The position numbers and the translations under genes are program-made. A stretch of 64,000 bases of DNA, from assembly GCA_947455145.1 (NCBI GenBank), contig CANGME010000004.1:124001-188000 (forward strand). Direction: 5' to 3'. The DNA is from Comamonadaceae bacterium. GTDB lineage: Bacteria; Pseudomonadota; Gammaproteobacteria; Burkholderiales; Burkholderiaceae_C. Under the pieces are notes generated by a model. The model saw only the letters and a list, made by a program, of their open reading frames with translations, was not told the origin of the DNA and made no database searches. Positions 1 to 9,678 of the stretch are shown here, piece after piece; position 1 is the first letter of the stretch; each line of letters opens with the position of its first letter.

Positions 1-15
1 TGGGATTCGTGAAGG

Positions 16-1461
16 TTATGCCCGCGTTCCAAGCTGATCGAACCCAAGTAGCCCTGACGGACCGAAAGTCTGATGATCCCAGCGAGGGAGACTACTTCGG
101 TCGGCTGCGTACTCGTCCAACTTCTTCTTCACTTCGTTCAAGCTGGAGACTCCAAGTAAAGGGAGGATACGGTCGAGATACGCCTTTGATATGGAGCGCG
201 CGAACACCTCAAATGGTCTATAGTGGCGCGTTGCGTAGATCAGCGTTTCCGGGTACCAGTTGTCGTAGCGGTTCGTATGCAAAAGATCGGCTCTAAGAAA
301 GCAGATGAAATCGGCTTGCATAACCTGTTGGAACGGAATTCCGGTAGTTTTAGAGCGCTGCTCAAGCAGATCCGCTCTTAGGGAAAGCCGACGCGAAGCC
401 AGGCGCTTGTTTCGAACTTCAAGCGAGGATAGATAGTCCCAGAACACGATATAAGTAACAGTGGCGTTCTTGCCGTGGTCAGAGTTGCCGGATACATAGT
501 AGGGTTGCGACAACAGCTTCACTGCAGCCTCAAAGTGTTCTCCGCGAAGCAAGATAGCAAGCGCATAGAGGAACAGCTCATGAATGATGAACTTGAAGTT
601 GTCGAAATCAGCCTCGTTCCACTGATGCACTTCCGGTGGGCGGCTCAAGTAGCGGATAAGTGACTCGAAGAAACGATGCAGTTTTGGCCCGTAGCTGACG
701 GTGTCGCCGTACTGTGAAAGCGTAGTTAAGATGTTGAGAAATTCGTTGCGCGACGGGGTGAAGTCCTCGATTGACTTAACAACTCGATCATCTTGCTCGC
801 CATCAGTGCCAGACAGCCGAAACCTTTCAAGGTTGTCGGTGAACAGTGAAAGGTACTCGTCAAGCGCGCCGCGGACGTAGGACTTGTCGTTCTTGAGGCC
901 TTCGATGACTCGCTTGGAAAGCACAGTGGTTCCAAGTAGGGGTGCGGTGGAATCGGTTAGAAACGATGGCGGCTTCCCAATCTCCGGCTTGACGTAGAGG
1001 GGTTTGTCAAAGATCCAGCGCAAAAGTTTCTCAAAGCCCTCAGCGTAGCGGTCAGATTCGCTCAGGTCGATGTAAATGCGAGACTTGTAATAAGTCGGGA
1101 GGTACGGCTTTCCTGCCTCGTCTTTCTCGGCGACGACCGCAGCAAATTTGTCTTGCGACTGTTTCTCATAGACTTCACGCGAAATGATCTGCGTTTCTGT
1201 TCCGACACCTCCAGCTCGGCCATCCGCCTTGGTGGTGTACGCCCGATCACAAATCATCAAAACTTTTGTGATCGAAGGATCGGTGACCATCATTTCCATG
1301 AAGGCCACTGAGTCGTGACCTTCTCGAAGGTCCCATTTGTCAAGGATTACTTCGACGCCCGAGTTGCTGACTTCGGTGGCCAAATCGAGCACCCATTGTT
1401 CGTGGGCGGGTGTTGACCAGCTATAGGAGACAAAGAGTTTGGGTATTTCTGGTGAAGTCAT
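16..1461 (-). CDS. SEFIR-domain protein, possible defence gene
   Basis: The protein has 481 residues and is complete; its stop lies 15 bases from the window edge. Residues 8-16 (KLFVSYSWS), 38-50 (VILDKWDLREGHD) and about 65-90 (VLMICDRAYTTKA and following) match the SEFIR branch of the TIR-like fold. The remaining 330 or so residues look mostly helical and I do not recognise them. Bacterial SEFIR and TIR domains are known mainly as signalling or NAD-cleaving parts of abortive-infection systems, so an immune role is an inference from the family. Two toxin-antitoxin pairs lie next to it. The ATG at 1461 comes 20 bases after a GTTATGC box that resembles an integron core site. A partner gene could lie beyond the left edge. 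I am sure of the domain and unsure of the role. Confidence 0.8.
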   Translation of the reverse strand: MTSPEIPKLFVSYSWSTPAHEQWVLDLATEVSNSGVEVILDKWDLREGHDSVAFMEMMVTDPSITKVLMICDRAYTTKADGRAGGVGTETQIISREVYEKQSQDKFAAVVAEKDEAGKPYLPTYYKSRIYIDLSESDRYAEGFEKLLRWIFDKPLYVKPEIGKPPSFLTDSTAPLLGTTVLSKRVIEGLKNDKSYVRGALDEYLSLFTDNLERFRLSGTDGEQDDRVVKSIEDFTPSRNEFLNILTTLSQYGDTVSYGPKLHRFFESLIRYLSRPPEVHQWNEADFDNFKFIIHELFLYALAILLRGEHFEAAVKLLSQPYYVSGNSDHGKNATVTYIVFWDYLSSLEVRNKRLASRRLSLRADLLEQRSKTTGIPFQQVMQADFICFLRADLLHTNRYDNWYPETLIYATRHYRPFEVFARSISKAYLDRILPLLGVSSLNEVKKKLDEYAADRSSLPRWDHQTFGPSGLLGFDQLGTRA

Positions 1462-1479
1462 GTGGTTGTGTGATGGCGG

Positions 1480-1582
1480 GCATAACGAATTGCGTTTATC
1501 TGCCGCGAGGCCAAGCCTGTAGAAACCAAGAGCACCGCCTGCGGCAGATAAACTTTGCTGGACTGAACCGCCTGCGAGGCGG
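1480..1582. repeat. Inverted repeat with attC-like features, plus a second hairpin
   Basis: GTTTATCTGCCGC at 1494-1506 is repeated exactly in reverse complement at 1541-1553, leaving a 34-base loop. Read on the minus strand, the right arm is followed by GCAATTC and then GTTATGC (1480-1486), and the SEFIR gene starts shortly after. That order (L boxes, spacer, G/TTRRRY-like core, gene) resembles an integron cassette boundary. The matching R'' box on the other side is not visible, so it would be a degenerate or half site. A separate perfect hairpin CCGCCT-GCG-AGGCGG lies at 1568-1582. The remaining bases to 1690 hold no gene. Confidence 0.5.
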
Positions 1583-1690
1583 ATGCGATGTGGAGATTGA
1601 AATATTTGTCCCCGTCAACTCGCTCAAATTATGTCCGAGATTGCACCATCGGTAATGGCCTCATGGGTGAAGGTGAAGATGACGGGGTAA

Positions 1691-1999
1691 TCAAACATGC
1701 GCCTGTACCTGAGTGGTGAGCTTCAGCCCCAAGGCCCGGCAGACACGGGCAATGGTGTCAAAACGCGGGTGGGAATTGGGGCGCAGCGCCTTGTAAAGGG
1801 CTTCGCGCGTCAGGCCCGCCGCACGGGCCACATCCGTCATGCCGCGTGCTCGGGCCACCACGCCCAAGGCGTGCATCAACTCGGACGAGTCATCGTCCTC
1901 AAGCACGATGCTCAGATACGTAGCAATGTCCTCGTCGGTTTTAAGGTGCTCGGCCAGATCGAAGTCGGGCAGTTCTTCGACATTGATTTTTTTGACCAT
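1691..1999 (-). CDS. HigA-2-type antitoxin with HTH domain
   Basis: This 102-residue protein has an acidic N-terminal half and a C-terminal helix-turn-helix (DVARAAGLTREALYKAL, about residues 56-72, followed by PRFDTIARVCRALGLKL). It matches the addiction-module antidote family COG3636. It should neutralise the toxin encoded just upstream and repress their shared promoter. It begins 3 bases after the toxin stop, so the two are co-transcribed in the toxin-first order typical of HigBA-like modules. No specific symbol can be justified from sequence alone. Confidence 0.88.
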   Translation of the reverse strand: MVKKINVEELPDFDLAEHLKTDEDIATYLSIVLEDDDSSELMHALGVVARARGMTDVARAAGLTREALYKALRPNSHPRFDTIARVCRALGLKLTTQVQAHV

Positions 2000-2002
2000 C
2001 GT

Positions 2003-2305
2003 TTACTCCTTGAAAATGAAGGTGGAAGCCAGTTTTTTGGCCACTTCGATATCGCTGGCTTGGCTCGACTTGTCGCCGCCGCCCAGCAAGACGATCAAGA
2101 TCGCGCCGTGCTGCACGTAGTACATGCGCCAGCCGGGGCCAAAGAACTCACGCATCTCAAACACGCCACCACCCACGGGCTTGATATCACCTAGGATGCC
2201 GCGTTGCACCTTGTCCAAGCGCACTCCGAGGCGAATGCTTGTCGTACGGTCGCGCAGCCCATCAAACCACTCGTCAAATTCAGGTAGCCGTTTGATGGTG
2301 AACAT
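2003..2305 (-). CDS. RelE/ParE-superfamily toxin
   Basis: This 100-residue protein begins MFTIKRLPEFDEWFDGLRD and carries the core G-x-WRMYYVQHGAILIVLLGGGDKS of the COG3657 (Gp49/HigB-like) toxins, followed by a C-terminal EVAKKLA helix. Members of this superfamily usually cleave mRNA on the ribosome. It is the first gene of a two-gene operon with the HTH antitoxin at 1691-1999. The start ATG at 2305 is about 35 bases from the divergently oriented region upstream of the YebC gene. Length and residues look intact, so the module is probably functional. Confidence 0.88.
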   Translation of the reverse strand: MFTIKRLPEFDEWFDGLRDRTTSIRLGVRLDKVQRGILGDIKPVGGGVFEMREFFGPGWRMYYVQHGAILIVLLGGGDKSSQASDIEVAKKLASTFIFKE

Positions 2306-2462
2306 GGCTGGATTGTAATCACTTGTTCACAAAATGACAAGCGCCTTATGACTCGAAGGACGCACTGCAAGCATGCCGGTTGGGTGTATAACCGAGTCCC
2401 TCCGATAACACCAACAACTCTCAGGCGCCGATGCGCGCCACAACCTCAAGGAAACATCAGTC

Positions 2463-3176
2463 ATGGGCGCGCAGTGGAAAGCAAAAGGCAAGGAATTGGC
2501 GGCCAACGCCAGGGGCAAACTGTTTGGTCGCTTGGCCAAGGACATCATGGTGGCGGCGCGCGGCGGGGCGGACCCGGCGTCCAACTCTCGCCTGCGGCTG
2601 GTGGTGGAGCAGGCGCGCAAGGTGTCCATGCCCAAGGAGACGCTGGAGCGGGCAATAAAGAAAGGCGCGGGGCTGACAGGTGAAGTGGTCAACTTTGAGC
2701 ATGTGATTTACGAGGGCTTCTGCCCGCACCAGGTGGCGGTGATGGTGGAGTGCCTGACCGACAACGTGAAACGCACCGCGCCTGAAATGCGCGTGCTGTT
2801 TCGCAAGGGGCAGTTGGGAACGTCCGGCTCAGTTGCGTGGGATTTTGACCACGTGGGCATGATTGAGGCGGAGCCCGCTGCGCCGGGGGCGGACGCTGAG
2901 ATGGCGGCGATTGAAGCCGGTGCGCAGGACTTGGAGCCGGGCGAGGAAGAAGGTACGACGCTGTTCCTGACCGACCCCAGCGACCTGGACTTGGTGAGCC
3001 GTGCGCTGCCCGCGCAGGGCTTTACCGTCTTGTCGGCCAAGCTGGGCTACAAATCCAAAAACCCCGTCGATCCAGCCAACCTGAGCCCCGAGCACTTGGC
3101 CGAAGTGGAAGCCTTTTTGGCGGCCATTGATGAAAATGACGATGTGCAGAATGTGTTTGTGGGCTTGGCGGGGTGA
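2463..3176 (+). CDS. YebC/PmpR (TACO1) family protein
   Basis: The 237-residue protein starts [19 protein letters not shown], a variant of the MAGHSKW N-terminus of YebC, and continues with the family segments [18 protein letters not shown] and [18 protein letters not shown]. The acidic middle and C-terminal domain ([21 protein letters not shown]) complete the three-domain fold. The family is annotated as transcription regulators and, more recently, as translation factors helping ribosomes at difficult peptide motifs. The N-terminus is closer to the YeeN-like branch than to classical YebC, so I give no symbol. A purine-rich AAGGAA precedes the ATG. It stands alone. Confidence 0.9.
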   Translation: MGAQWKAKGKELAANARGKLFGRLAKDIMVAARGGADPASNSRLRLVVEQARKVSMPKETLERAIKKGAGLTGEVVNFEHVIYEGFCPHQVAVMVECLTDNVKRTAPEMRVLFRKGQLGTSGSVAWDFDHVGMIEAEPAAPGADAEMAAIEAGAQDLEPGEEEGTTLFLTDPSDLDLVSRALPAQGFTVLSAKLGYKSKNPVDPANLSPEHLAEVEAFLAAIDENDDVQNVFVGLAG

Positions 3177-3233
3177 GGCGTAGCGGGCTCCTGACCAGAG
3201 GGCTCGTGGCGCTTGCCTGACGGCCTGATTTTC

Positions 3234-3267
3234 TGTAATATATACATGTTTTTGTAGATACATTACA
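3234..3267. promoter_or_regulatory. Palindromic operator of the vapBC operon
   Basis: TGTAATATATACATG at 3234-3248 and TGTAGATACATTACA at 3253-3267 form an imperfect palindrome (TGTAAT...ATTACA at the outer ends, two mismatches in the arms). It ends about 11 bases before the antitoxin start and overlaps the region where a promoter and the AAGGAG ribosome site lie. AbrB/MazE-type antitoxins autoregulate through such palindromes, so this is the probable VapB binding site. Confidence 0.7.
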
Positions 3268-3278
3268 AGGAGCCTGCC

Positions 3279-3536
3279 GTGCACGCCACTGCCAAAGTAT
3301 TCACCACAGGCCATAGTCAGGCCATCCGTTTGCCCAAGGCTTTCCGGGTGGAGGCCCGCGAAATGTGGATCAGCAAAAACGAAGGGACGGGGGAGATTAC
3401 TCTCAAGCCCATACCTGCGCCCGACGCGCTGGAGACCTTTCTTGCAGAACTCAAAGATATGCCCGTCACCGAAGAGTTCATCCCGCCGCGTGACAACAGC
3501 CCCCGCCCCAGCCCATTTGAGGCCTGGGTCGAATGA
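3279..3536 (+). CDS. vapB: VapB-type antitoxin, AbrB/SpoVT fold
   Basis: This 85-residue protein opens with the swapped-hairpin AbrB/MazE motif AKVFTTGHSQAIRLPKAFRV, followed by an acidic, proline-rich tail (about residues 60-85) that would wrap around the toxin. The start is a GTG at 3279, chosen because AAGGAG lies 7 bases upstream and the family begins at this point. Its stop overlaps the toxin start by 4 bases (ATGA). It should inhibit the VapC RNase and repress the operon through the palindrome immediately upstream. Confidence 0.9.
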   Translation: MHATAKVFTTGHSQAIRLPKAFRVEAREMWISKNEGTGEITLKPIPAPDALETFLAELKDMPVTEEFIPPRDNSPRPSPFEAWVE

Positions 3537-3943
3537 CAACGCTCTACCTGCTGGACACCAATATCGTCAGCTACTTTTTGCGGCGCAGTTCACCCGTGCT
3601 GGAAGCGAGAGTGGGCGATGCGTTGAAACACCAGACCGTTGCGATCTCTGCAATGACACGTGCCGAATTGCGTTTCGGCCAGGCCGCGATGAAGCCCGAA
3701 GACCGACGGCGTAGTCTGATTGATCACTTCCTATTGAGGCTACCCAACATTGCGTGGACGAGCCAAGCTGCCGATATTTACGGCGACATCAAAGCCGTGC
3801 ACAAACGCGAAGGCACGCCCATTGGCGAGTTGGATACCCAAATTGCCGCCCATGCGCTGGCCGAAGATTTGATTTTGGTCACTCACAACACCCGCCATTT
3901 TGAAAAAGTATTGGGGCTGAAGATTGAGGACTGGATGGATTGA
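3533..3943 (+). CDS. vapC: VapC-type toxin, PIN-domain RNase
   Basis: The protein has 136 residues with the PIN-domain acidic residues in place: Asp in LLDTNIVSYF (residues 6-15), Glu in MTRAELRFG (about 41-49), and the pair of acids in GELDTQIAAHAL. It ends with the family segment THNTRHFEKVLGLKIEDW. Such toxins are Mg-dependent ribonucleases, often cutting initiator tRNA or other structured RNAs. It is translationally coupled to vapB through an ATGA overlap. All catalytic acids appear present, so the pair is probably active. Confidence 0.92.
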   Translation: MTTLYLLDTNIVSYFLRRSSPVLEARVGDALKHQTVAISAMTRAELRFGQAAMKPEDRRRSLIDHFLLRLPNIAWTSQAADIYGDIKAVHKREGTPIGELDTQIAAHALAEDLILVTHNTRHFEKVLGLKIEDWMD

Positions 3944-4044
3944 AACGACGACTTAGGCAAGCTTGGTGATTGAAATTACCAAGTCTGCCAAGTACATGGT
4001 CGCTGATAGGTTATCGTATGCCCCATACCCATTAAAGGACGCCA

Positions 4045-4218
4045 GTGGCAAAACCCAACTATCAGTACGAGAAACGCCAGCGCGAGCTGGAGAAGAAAAA
4101 GAAGAAGGCTGAGAAGGCTTCGAAGAAAGAACCCCATTCCGAGTTCGCGCCGCCGCAAGAGTCCATCGCTGACCCTGAGCCGGAAGTACCTGCGGGCGAA
4201 CAGCCCGCTGCGAGCTAG
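4045..4218 (+). CDS. Small lysine-rich conserved protein (57 aa)
   Basis: A GTG at 4045 preceded by AAAGGAC opens a 57-codon frame starting MAKPNYQYEKRQRELEKKKK and ending in an acidic, proline-rich tail (PEPEVPAGEQPAAS). The MAKPNYQYEKRQ start recurs in short hypothetical proteins of many proteobacteria, so I take it as a real gene. The first half is strongly basic and probably an alpha helix. The function is unknown. It converges on lolA, with the two stops one base apart. Confidence 0.75.
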   Translation: MAKPNYQYEKRQRELEKKKKKAEKASKKEPHSEFAPPQESIADPEPEVPAGEQPAAS

Positions 4219-4219
4219 T

Positions 4220-4882
4220 TCACTGCCGGATCACATCCGCCCCCTTGGGCGGCTTGAAGGCGAAGGTGTCGGCGGGCAGTGCAGGGTTGACCTCTACCTT
4301 GCTAAAGCTCAACACCGAGCGCTGACCAAAGTTGTCGATGATCTCCAAAGCCGCCAGTTCATTTGAACTCGCGGTTTTTTCGCTTTGGCGAAAACCCACG
4401 CGCACCGCTTGCAGCTGGCCGTCTTTGGCCTTAGGGGTGGCCAGCAGCCATTGCAGGCCGTCTTGGTCGGGCGCAGAGCTCAGGGTGAAATCGGCCTGTA
4501 GGGCGCGTAGATCGGGCGCAGAGGCGATCAAGGCCGCCGGGGTAGTACCCAGGGCGCTGGACTGCTTGCGGGCGGTGACCTGATTCAAATCCACGTCGTA
4601 CAGCCACAGGGTCTGGCCATCGGCCACGATGCTTTGCTCGAACGGTTTTTTGTAGACGAATTTAAAGCGGCCAGGGCGGGCGAACTCGAAGGTGCCGCTG
4701 GAGGTTTTGCTGCGTACTGTCTGGCCTTCGCGCGCGGGTGCGGTGACGACTTGGGTGAAGTCTGCACGACCGCTACTCACGGTTTTGATGAAGATTTCAA
4801 GGCTGCTTAAGCCGTCAGCCCACGCAGAACTTGCACAAGCAGCTAGAAAAACAATAGCAATTCGATGTTTCAAAAAATTCAC
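4220..4882 (-). CDS. lolA: Outer-membrane lipoprotein carrier protein LolA
   Basis: The 220-residue protein has a cleavable signal peptide (about residues 1-22, ending ASSAWA) and the LolA beta-sheet domain: [49 protein letters not shown], ending [15 protein letters not shown]. LolA ferries lipoproteins across the periplasm from LolCDE to LolB. Its ATG overlaps the ftsK stop by 4 bases, so it is the last gene of the regulator-ftsK-lolA operon. The conserved arginine of the hydrophobic cavity is probably the one in RPGRF. Confidence 0.95.
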   Translation of the reverse strand: MNFLKHRIAIVFLAACASSAWADGLSSLEIFIKTVSSGRADFTQVVTAPAREGQTVRSKTSSGTFEFARPGRFKFVYKKPFEQSIVADGQTLWLYDVDLNQVTARKQSSALGTTPAALIASAPDLRALQADFTLSSAPDQDGLQWLLATPKAKDGQLQAVRVGFRQSEKTASSNELAALEIIDNFGQRSVLSFSKVEVNPALPADTFAFKPPKGADVIRQ

Positions 4883-7230
4883 TCCGCCCGTTCGGGCACC
4901 AAAATACTGCGCTGGCCGCTGCCGCTCATGGCACTGACCAGTCCGGATTTTTCCATGTCTTCCACCAGCCGTGCAGCGCGGTTGTAGCCGATCTTGAGGT
5001 GGCGCTGCACCAGCGAGATGCTGGCGCGGCGGTTCTTCAACACCACTTCTACCGCTTGGTCATACATCGGGTCTTTTTCACCGGTGGCACCGGACTCTCC
5101 ATCGGGGCTGTCTTCTCCATCCACCGTGCCGCCTTCAAGCACGCCATCGATGTAATCGGGCTCGCCCTGGCTCTTTAGATAACTCACAACGCGGTGCACC
5201 TCTTCGTCGCTGACAAAGGCGCCATGCACGCGCACGGGCAGACCGGTTCCGCTGGCCATGTAGAGCATGTCGCCCATGCCCAGCAGGGCCTCAGCACCCA
5301 TTTGGTCCAGGATGGTGCGGCTGTCGATCTTGCTGCTGACCTGAAAGGAGATGCGGGTAGGGATATTGGCCTTGATCAGGCCGGTGATCACGTCCACGCT
5401 GGGGCGCTGCGTGGCCAAGATGAGGTGAATGCCAGCGGCGCGGGCCTTTTGCGCCAGCCTAGCGATCAGCTCCTCGATCTTCTTGCCCACCACCATCATC
5501 AGGTCGGCCAGCTCGTCTATCACCACCACGATGTGCGGCAGGCGCTGGAGCGGCTCTGGGCTGTCGGGGGTGAGGCTGAAGGGGTTGTAGATGAATTCTT
5601 CACGCGCCTTGGCCTCGTCAATCTTGGCGTTGTAGCCCGCCAAGTTGCGCACGCCGAGCTTGCTCATGAGCTTGTAGCGGCGCTCCATTTCGGCCACGCA
5701 CCAATTCAGGCCGTGCGCGGCCTGGCGCATGTCGGTCACCACCGGGGCGAGCAGGTGCGGAATGCCTTCGTATACCGACATCTCCAGCATCTTGGGGTCG
5801 ATCATGAGCAAACGCACATCGCGCGCCTCGGCTTTGTAGAGCAGGCTCAAGATCATGGCGTTGATACCCACCGATTTACCCGAGCCGGTGGTACCCGCCA
5901 CCAACACGTGCGGCATCTTGGCCAAATCAGCCACCACCGGGTTGCCGATGATGTCTTTGCCTAGGCCCATGGTGAGCAGGGACTTGGCTTCGTTATAGAC
6001 CTGCGAGCCCAAAATCTCTGACAATTTGATGGACTGGCGCTTGGCGTTGGGCAGCTCCAGCGCCATGTAGTTTTTGCCGGGGATGGTTTCCACCACACGG
6101 ATAGACACCAGGCTGAGTGAGCGCGCCAAATCTTTGGCCAAACCAACGATCTGCGAGCCCTTGACGCCGGTGGCAGGCTCGATCTCATAGCGCGTGACCA
6201 CCGGCCCGGGCTGGGCCAGCACCACACGCACTTCAACGCCAAAGTCTTTGAGCTTTTTCTCGATCATGCGGCTGGTCATCTCCAGCGTCTCGGGGGCCAC
6301 GCTCTCTTGGCGCGTTTGCGCGCCGTCCAGCAGATCGACCTGGGGCAGTTTGGAGTCTGGCAGTTCACTGAATAGCGGTTTTTGGCGCTCTTTGGCCACA
6401 CGGGCGCTCTGGGGAATGTCGGCCAACACGGGTTCTATCAGTACGGGCAAGGGGTGGTGTTCGACAATTTCCTCGCGCTCCACCATCACGAGATCCTCGC
6501 GCTCGCGTGCAGCCTGCTCGCCAAACGCTTGATCCTGAGCGATTTCTCGTTTTGAGCGGCGTGATTCGATGAAGTTATCTAGCCAGGAACCGATATGTTC
6601 GGCGACCTGCCCCCAGGAAAAACGAAATACCATGGAACTGCCAATCACGCCGAGGCTAATTGCCACCAAGGCTGAGCCGGTAAAGCCCAGCCAGCGCACG
6701 CTCATGGGCCCGAGCCAGTAGCCCAAGACACCACCGCCTTGCCCCGGCAAACGCATCTCCAAGCTGTAAAAGCGAGACCACTCGATGATGACGCTGGCCC
6801 CCAGCAAAAGTGCGAGTCCGAACCAAAACCCCAAGCGGCTTTCTGAGAAACGGGATAGGTTTGAGTGTGGGTGTTCATGCTCATCCGCAACCGCATCACC
6901 ACCGCGCAACCAGTGCGCCAAGGTAGTCAACCACACACGCACACCCGCAACCCAACACCACCAAACTGACATGCCCAGCAAGTAGTAGCTTGCGTCAGCC
7001 AGCCAAGCCCCTAGACGTCCGCCCCGATTGAGCGCAGACCCACCGCCGCTGCCCGATGTTGACCATGCTTCGTCTTGCAAGGTGTAACTGAGCATGGCGA
7101 GCAGCCAAAATGCCAAGAACACCAAACCGCCAATCAAGAACAGTTCGTTTGCGAATCGACCCCAGCCAGATCGGTTGGAAGTATTGTCTGAACGCCCAGG
7201 GTTGTTCAGCGTGTTGAGCGAATAGGTCAT
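4879..7230 (-). CDS. ftsK: DNA translocase FtsK
   Basis: The 783-residue protein anchors at the septum and pumps chromosomal DNA toward dif during division. About four membrane segments lie between residues 28 and 200, followed by a short linker. The motor holds Walker A GTTGSGKS at 446-453 and Walker [10 protein letters not shown] at 568-576. The winged-helix gamma domain ([30 protein letters not shown]) occupies about 730-760 and would read KOPS sites. The linker is much shorter than in E. coli FtsK, as usual for betaproteobacteria. Its start overlaps the upstream regulator's stop by 4 bases and its stop overlaps lolA. Confidence 0.97.
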   Translation of the reverse strand: MTYSLNTLNNPGRSDNTSNRSGWGRFANELFLIGGLVFLAFWLLAMLSYTLQDEAWSTSGSGGGSALNRGGRLGAWLADASYYLLGMSVWWCWVAGVRVWLTTLAHWLRGGDAVADEHEHPHSNLSRFSESRLGFWFGLALLLGASVIIEWSRFYSLEMRLPGQGGGVLGYWLGPMSVRWLGFTGSALVAISLGVIGSSMVFRFSWGQVAEHIGSWLDNFIESRRSKREIAQDQAFGEQAAREREDLVMVEREEIVEHHPLPVLIEPVLADIPQSARVAKERQKPLFSELPDSKLPQVDLLDGAQTRQESVAPETLEMTSRMIEKKLKDFGVEVRVVLAQPGPVVTRYEIEPATGVKGSQIVGLAKDLARSLSLVSIRVVETIPGKNYMALELPNAKRQSIKLSEILGSQVYNEAKSLLTMGLGKDIIGNPVVADLAKMPHVLVAGTTGSGKSVGINAMILSLLYKAEARDVRLLMIDPKMLEMSVYEGIPHLLAPVVTDMRQAAHGLNWCVAEMERRYKLMSKLGVRNLAGYNAKIDEAKAREEFIYNPFSLTPDSPEPLQRLPHIVVVIDELADLMMVVGKKIEELIARLAQKARAAGIHLILATQRPSVDVITGLIKANIPTRISFQVSSKIDSRTILDQMGAEALLGMGDMLYMASGTGLPVRVHGAFVSDEEVHRVVSYLKSQGEPDYIDGVLEGGTVDGEDSPDGESGATGEKDPMYDQAVEVVLKNRRASISLVQRHLKIGYNRAARLVEDMEKSGLVSAMSGSGQRSILVPERAE

Positions 7231-7910
7231 GAAAAGGAAGTTGGAACGGCGCTTTGCTCGACGACCCGAATACCCCCGCCCTCCAGTAGCTCAACAAATC
7301 CTTGCTCTTCAAAATCTTTCATCACTCTGCTGACCATTTCGCGCGAGGCACCAACCATTTTGGCAACGTCTTGACGGGAAATTTTTTCGCGAATGACCAT
7401 GTCGTTGTTCGGGCTTGCCTTGGCGGCTTTGAGCAAGACATCCGCCACGCGGTCATAAACACTCATCAGCGCCAATGAGCCTATCTTCTCGTCTGCATGG
7501 CGCAAGCGCTGCACCAAGCCGCCCATAACGGCAAAGGCCATGCTGCTGCTCTCACTCAGACTGCGCATGAAGTCCGCACGGCCCAGCTCTAAAGCATCAG
7601 TTTGAATCTCGGCTTCTACGGTAGCGGAGTGGGCCTCATTGTCAATCAGGCTCATCTCGCCAATGTAGTCACCCGTCTGAAGCGTGGCCAATATAACTTC
7701 GCGGCCTTTGGCATCAGTCATCAAGACACGGGCTCGCCCGGACAGAATGATGTAGAGAGCGTCAGATTTATGGTTTTGTTCAACAATGCGTTCGCCTTTT
7801 TTAAAGCGGTGCTTGACCACCCCAGCCGCCAAAAACTCGGCCTGCTCTAGTGATAATTTGGAAAACATCGGAACTCGGCGTATCAGATCCAAAGTGCTCA
7901 GCATGGACAT
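7227..7910 (-). CDS. Crp/Fnr-family transcription regulator
   Basis: The 227-residue protein has an N-terminal cyclic-nucleotide-binding-type beta barrel ([36 protein letters not shown]), a dimerisation helix and a C-terminal winged helix ([19 protein letters not shown], then [16 protein letters not shown]). It lacks an N-terminal cysteine cluster, so it is not a classical Fnr. The GEMSLID phosphate-binding-cassette-like segment suggests a nucleotide ligand, though this is not certain. It heads an operon with ftsK and lolA and is divergent from trxB, with about 110 bases between them. Confidence 0.92.
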   Translation of the reverse strand: MSMLSTLDLIRRVPMFSKLSLEQAEFLAAGVVKHRFKKGERIVEQNHKSDALYIILSGRARVLMTDAKGREVILATLQTGDYIGEMSLIDNEAHSATVEAEIQTDALELGRADFMRSLSESSSMAFAVMGGLVQRLRHADEKIGSLALMSVYDRVADVLLKAAKASPNNDMVIREKISRQDVAKMVGASREMVSRVMKDFEEQGFVELLEGGGIRVVEQSAVPTSFS

Positions 7911-8011
7911 AGGGTCAACTTCCTTCGTGTGCGTTAATCAGTTCATACAATCGAGGTTTGGCGATTCGACCCAAACTGTACACGGCGATGCCACTATTTT
8001 TTTCACTATAA

Positions 8012-8971
<960 letters not shown>

Positions 8972-9099
8972 TATGAGGCTTTGCTGGGCTCGCCTGCGTC
9001 TTTTATAGGCGTAGGTTCTGGCAAACCGGGTTACCGCCACCCGTATCTGGCGAGGTCAAGCTGGCGCAAGCTGGCTGTTCTAAGTATCGGAGTGTCCTA

Positions 9100-9333
9100 A
9101 TGGCACGCGTATGTGAAGTCACGGGCAAAGGCCCCATGGTCGGGAACAATGTTTCCCACGCCAACAACAAAACCAAGCGCCGGTTCCTCCCGAACCTGCA
9201 ATATCGCCGTTTCTGGGTCGAGACCGAAAACCGTTGGATTCGCTTGCGAATCTCCAACGCCGGTCTGCGCTTGATCGACAAGAACGGTATCGACTCTGTG
9301 CTCGCTGATCTGCGCGCACGTGGCCAAGCATAA
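9100..9333 (+). CDS. rpmB: 50S ribosomal protein L28
   Basis: The 77-residue protein starts [20 protein letters not shown] and contains [20 protein letters not shown] and [18 protein letters not shown], the full L28 signature. It has no zinc-binding cysteine pairs, so it is the C-minus form. It is the first gene of the rpmB-rpmG operon, 11 bases upstream of rpmG, and both end at the terminator at 9535-9561. Confidence 0.98.
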   Translation: MARVCEVTGKGPMVGNNVSHANNKTKRRFLPNLQYRRFWVETENRWIRLRISNAGLRLIDKNGIDSVLADLRARGQA

Positions 9334-9344
9334 GGAGCTGAATC

Positions 9345-9515
9345 ATGGCAACCAAAGGCGGACGCGAAAAAATCAAGCTGGAATCTACGGCTGGTACTGG
9401 TCACTTCTACACCACCAGCAAAAACAAAAAAACCATGCCCGAGAAAATGCTGATCATGAAATTTGATCCAAAAGCTCGCAAGCACGTGGAATACAAAGAG
9501 ATCAAGCTGAAGTAA
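9345..9515 (+). CDS. rpmG: 50S ribosomal protein L33
   Basis: A 56-codon frame starting [20 protein letters not shown] and ending [11 protein letters not shown] matches L33 along its length. It is the zinc-free (C-minus) form, because the CxxC pairs of the other type are absent. The start is fixed by AAGGAG in the rpmB stop region (9331-9337), about 8 bases before the ATG. It is the second gene of the rpmB-rpmG operon. Confidence 0.97.
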   Translation: MATKGGREKIKLESTAGTGHFYTTSKNKKTMPEKMLIMKFDPKARKHVEYKEIKLK

Positions 9516-9534
9516 TTCAGATTCTCTCTTCTAC

Positions 9535-9561
9535 AAAAAACCCGCTTGATGCGGGTTTTTT
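9535..9561 (+). terminator. Rho-independent terminator of rpmB-rpmG
   Basis: AAAAAACCCGC, loop TTGAT, GCGGGTTTTTT: a 5-bp GC stem extended by A-T pairs and followed by a T run, 19 bases after the rpmG stop. It can act on both strands. Confidence 0.93.
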
Positions 9562-9613
9562 GTTGCCTAAACACCTCTCAACGACAATTCAATACATCTT
9601 CAACTAAGCGTAA

Positions 9614-9640
9614 AAAAATCCCGCACTCGGCGGGATTTTT
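9614..9640 (-). terminator. Rho-independent terminator after the desaturase gene
   Basis: AAAAATCCCGC, loop ACTCG, GCGGGATTTTT. The stem is 7 bp plus A-T pairs, and either strand shows a T run. It lies 39 bases downstream of the desaturase stop on the minus strand and behind the rpmG terminator on the plus strand, so it separates the two convergent units. Confidence 0.9.
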
Positions 9641-9678
9641 GCTAAGCCAAGGGCTCATGTGCAGTCAGGTGACAAAGA

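Noticed and set aside
2463-3176. Naming the YebC-family gene yebC
   Set aside because: The N-terminus differs from MAGHSKW and resembles the YeeN-like branch, so a symbol would overstate the evidence.
5194-5964. 256-codon plus-strand frame opposite ftsK
   Set aside because: It is the antisense shadow of the conserved ftsK motor domain in GC-rich DNA; its histidine-rich translation matches no family.
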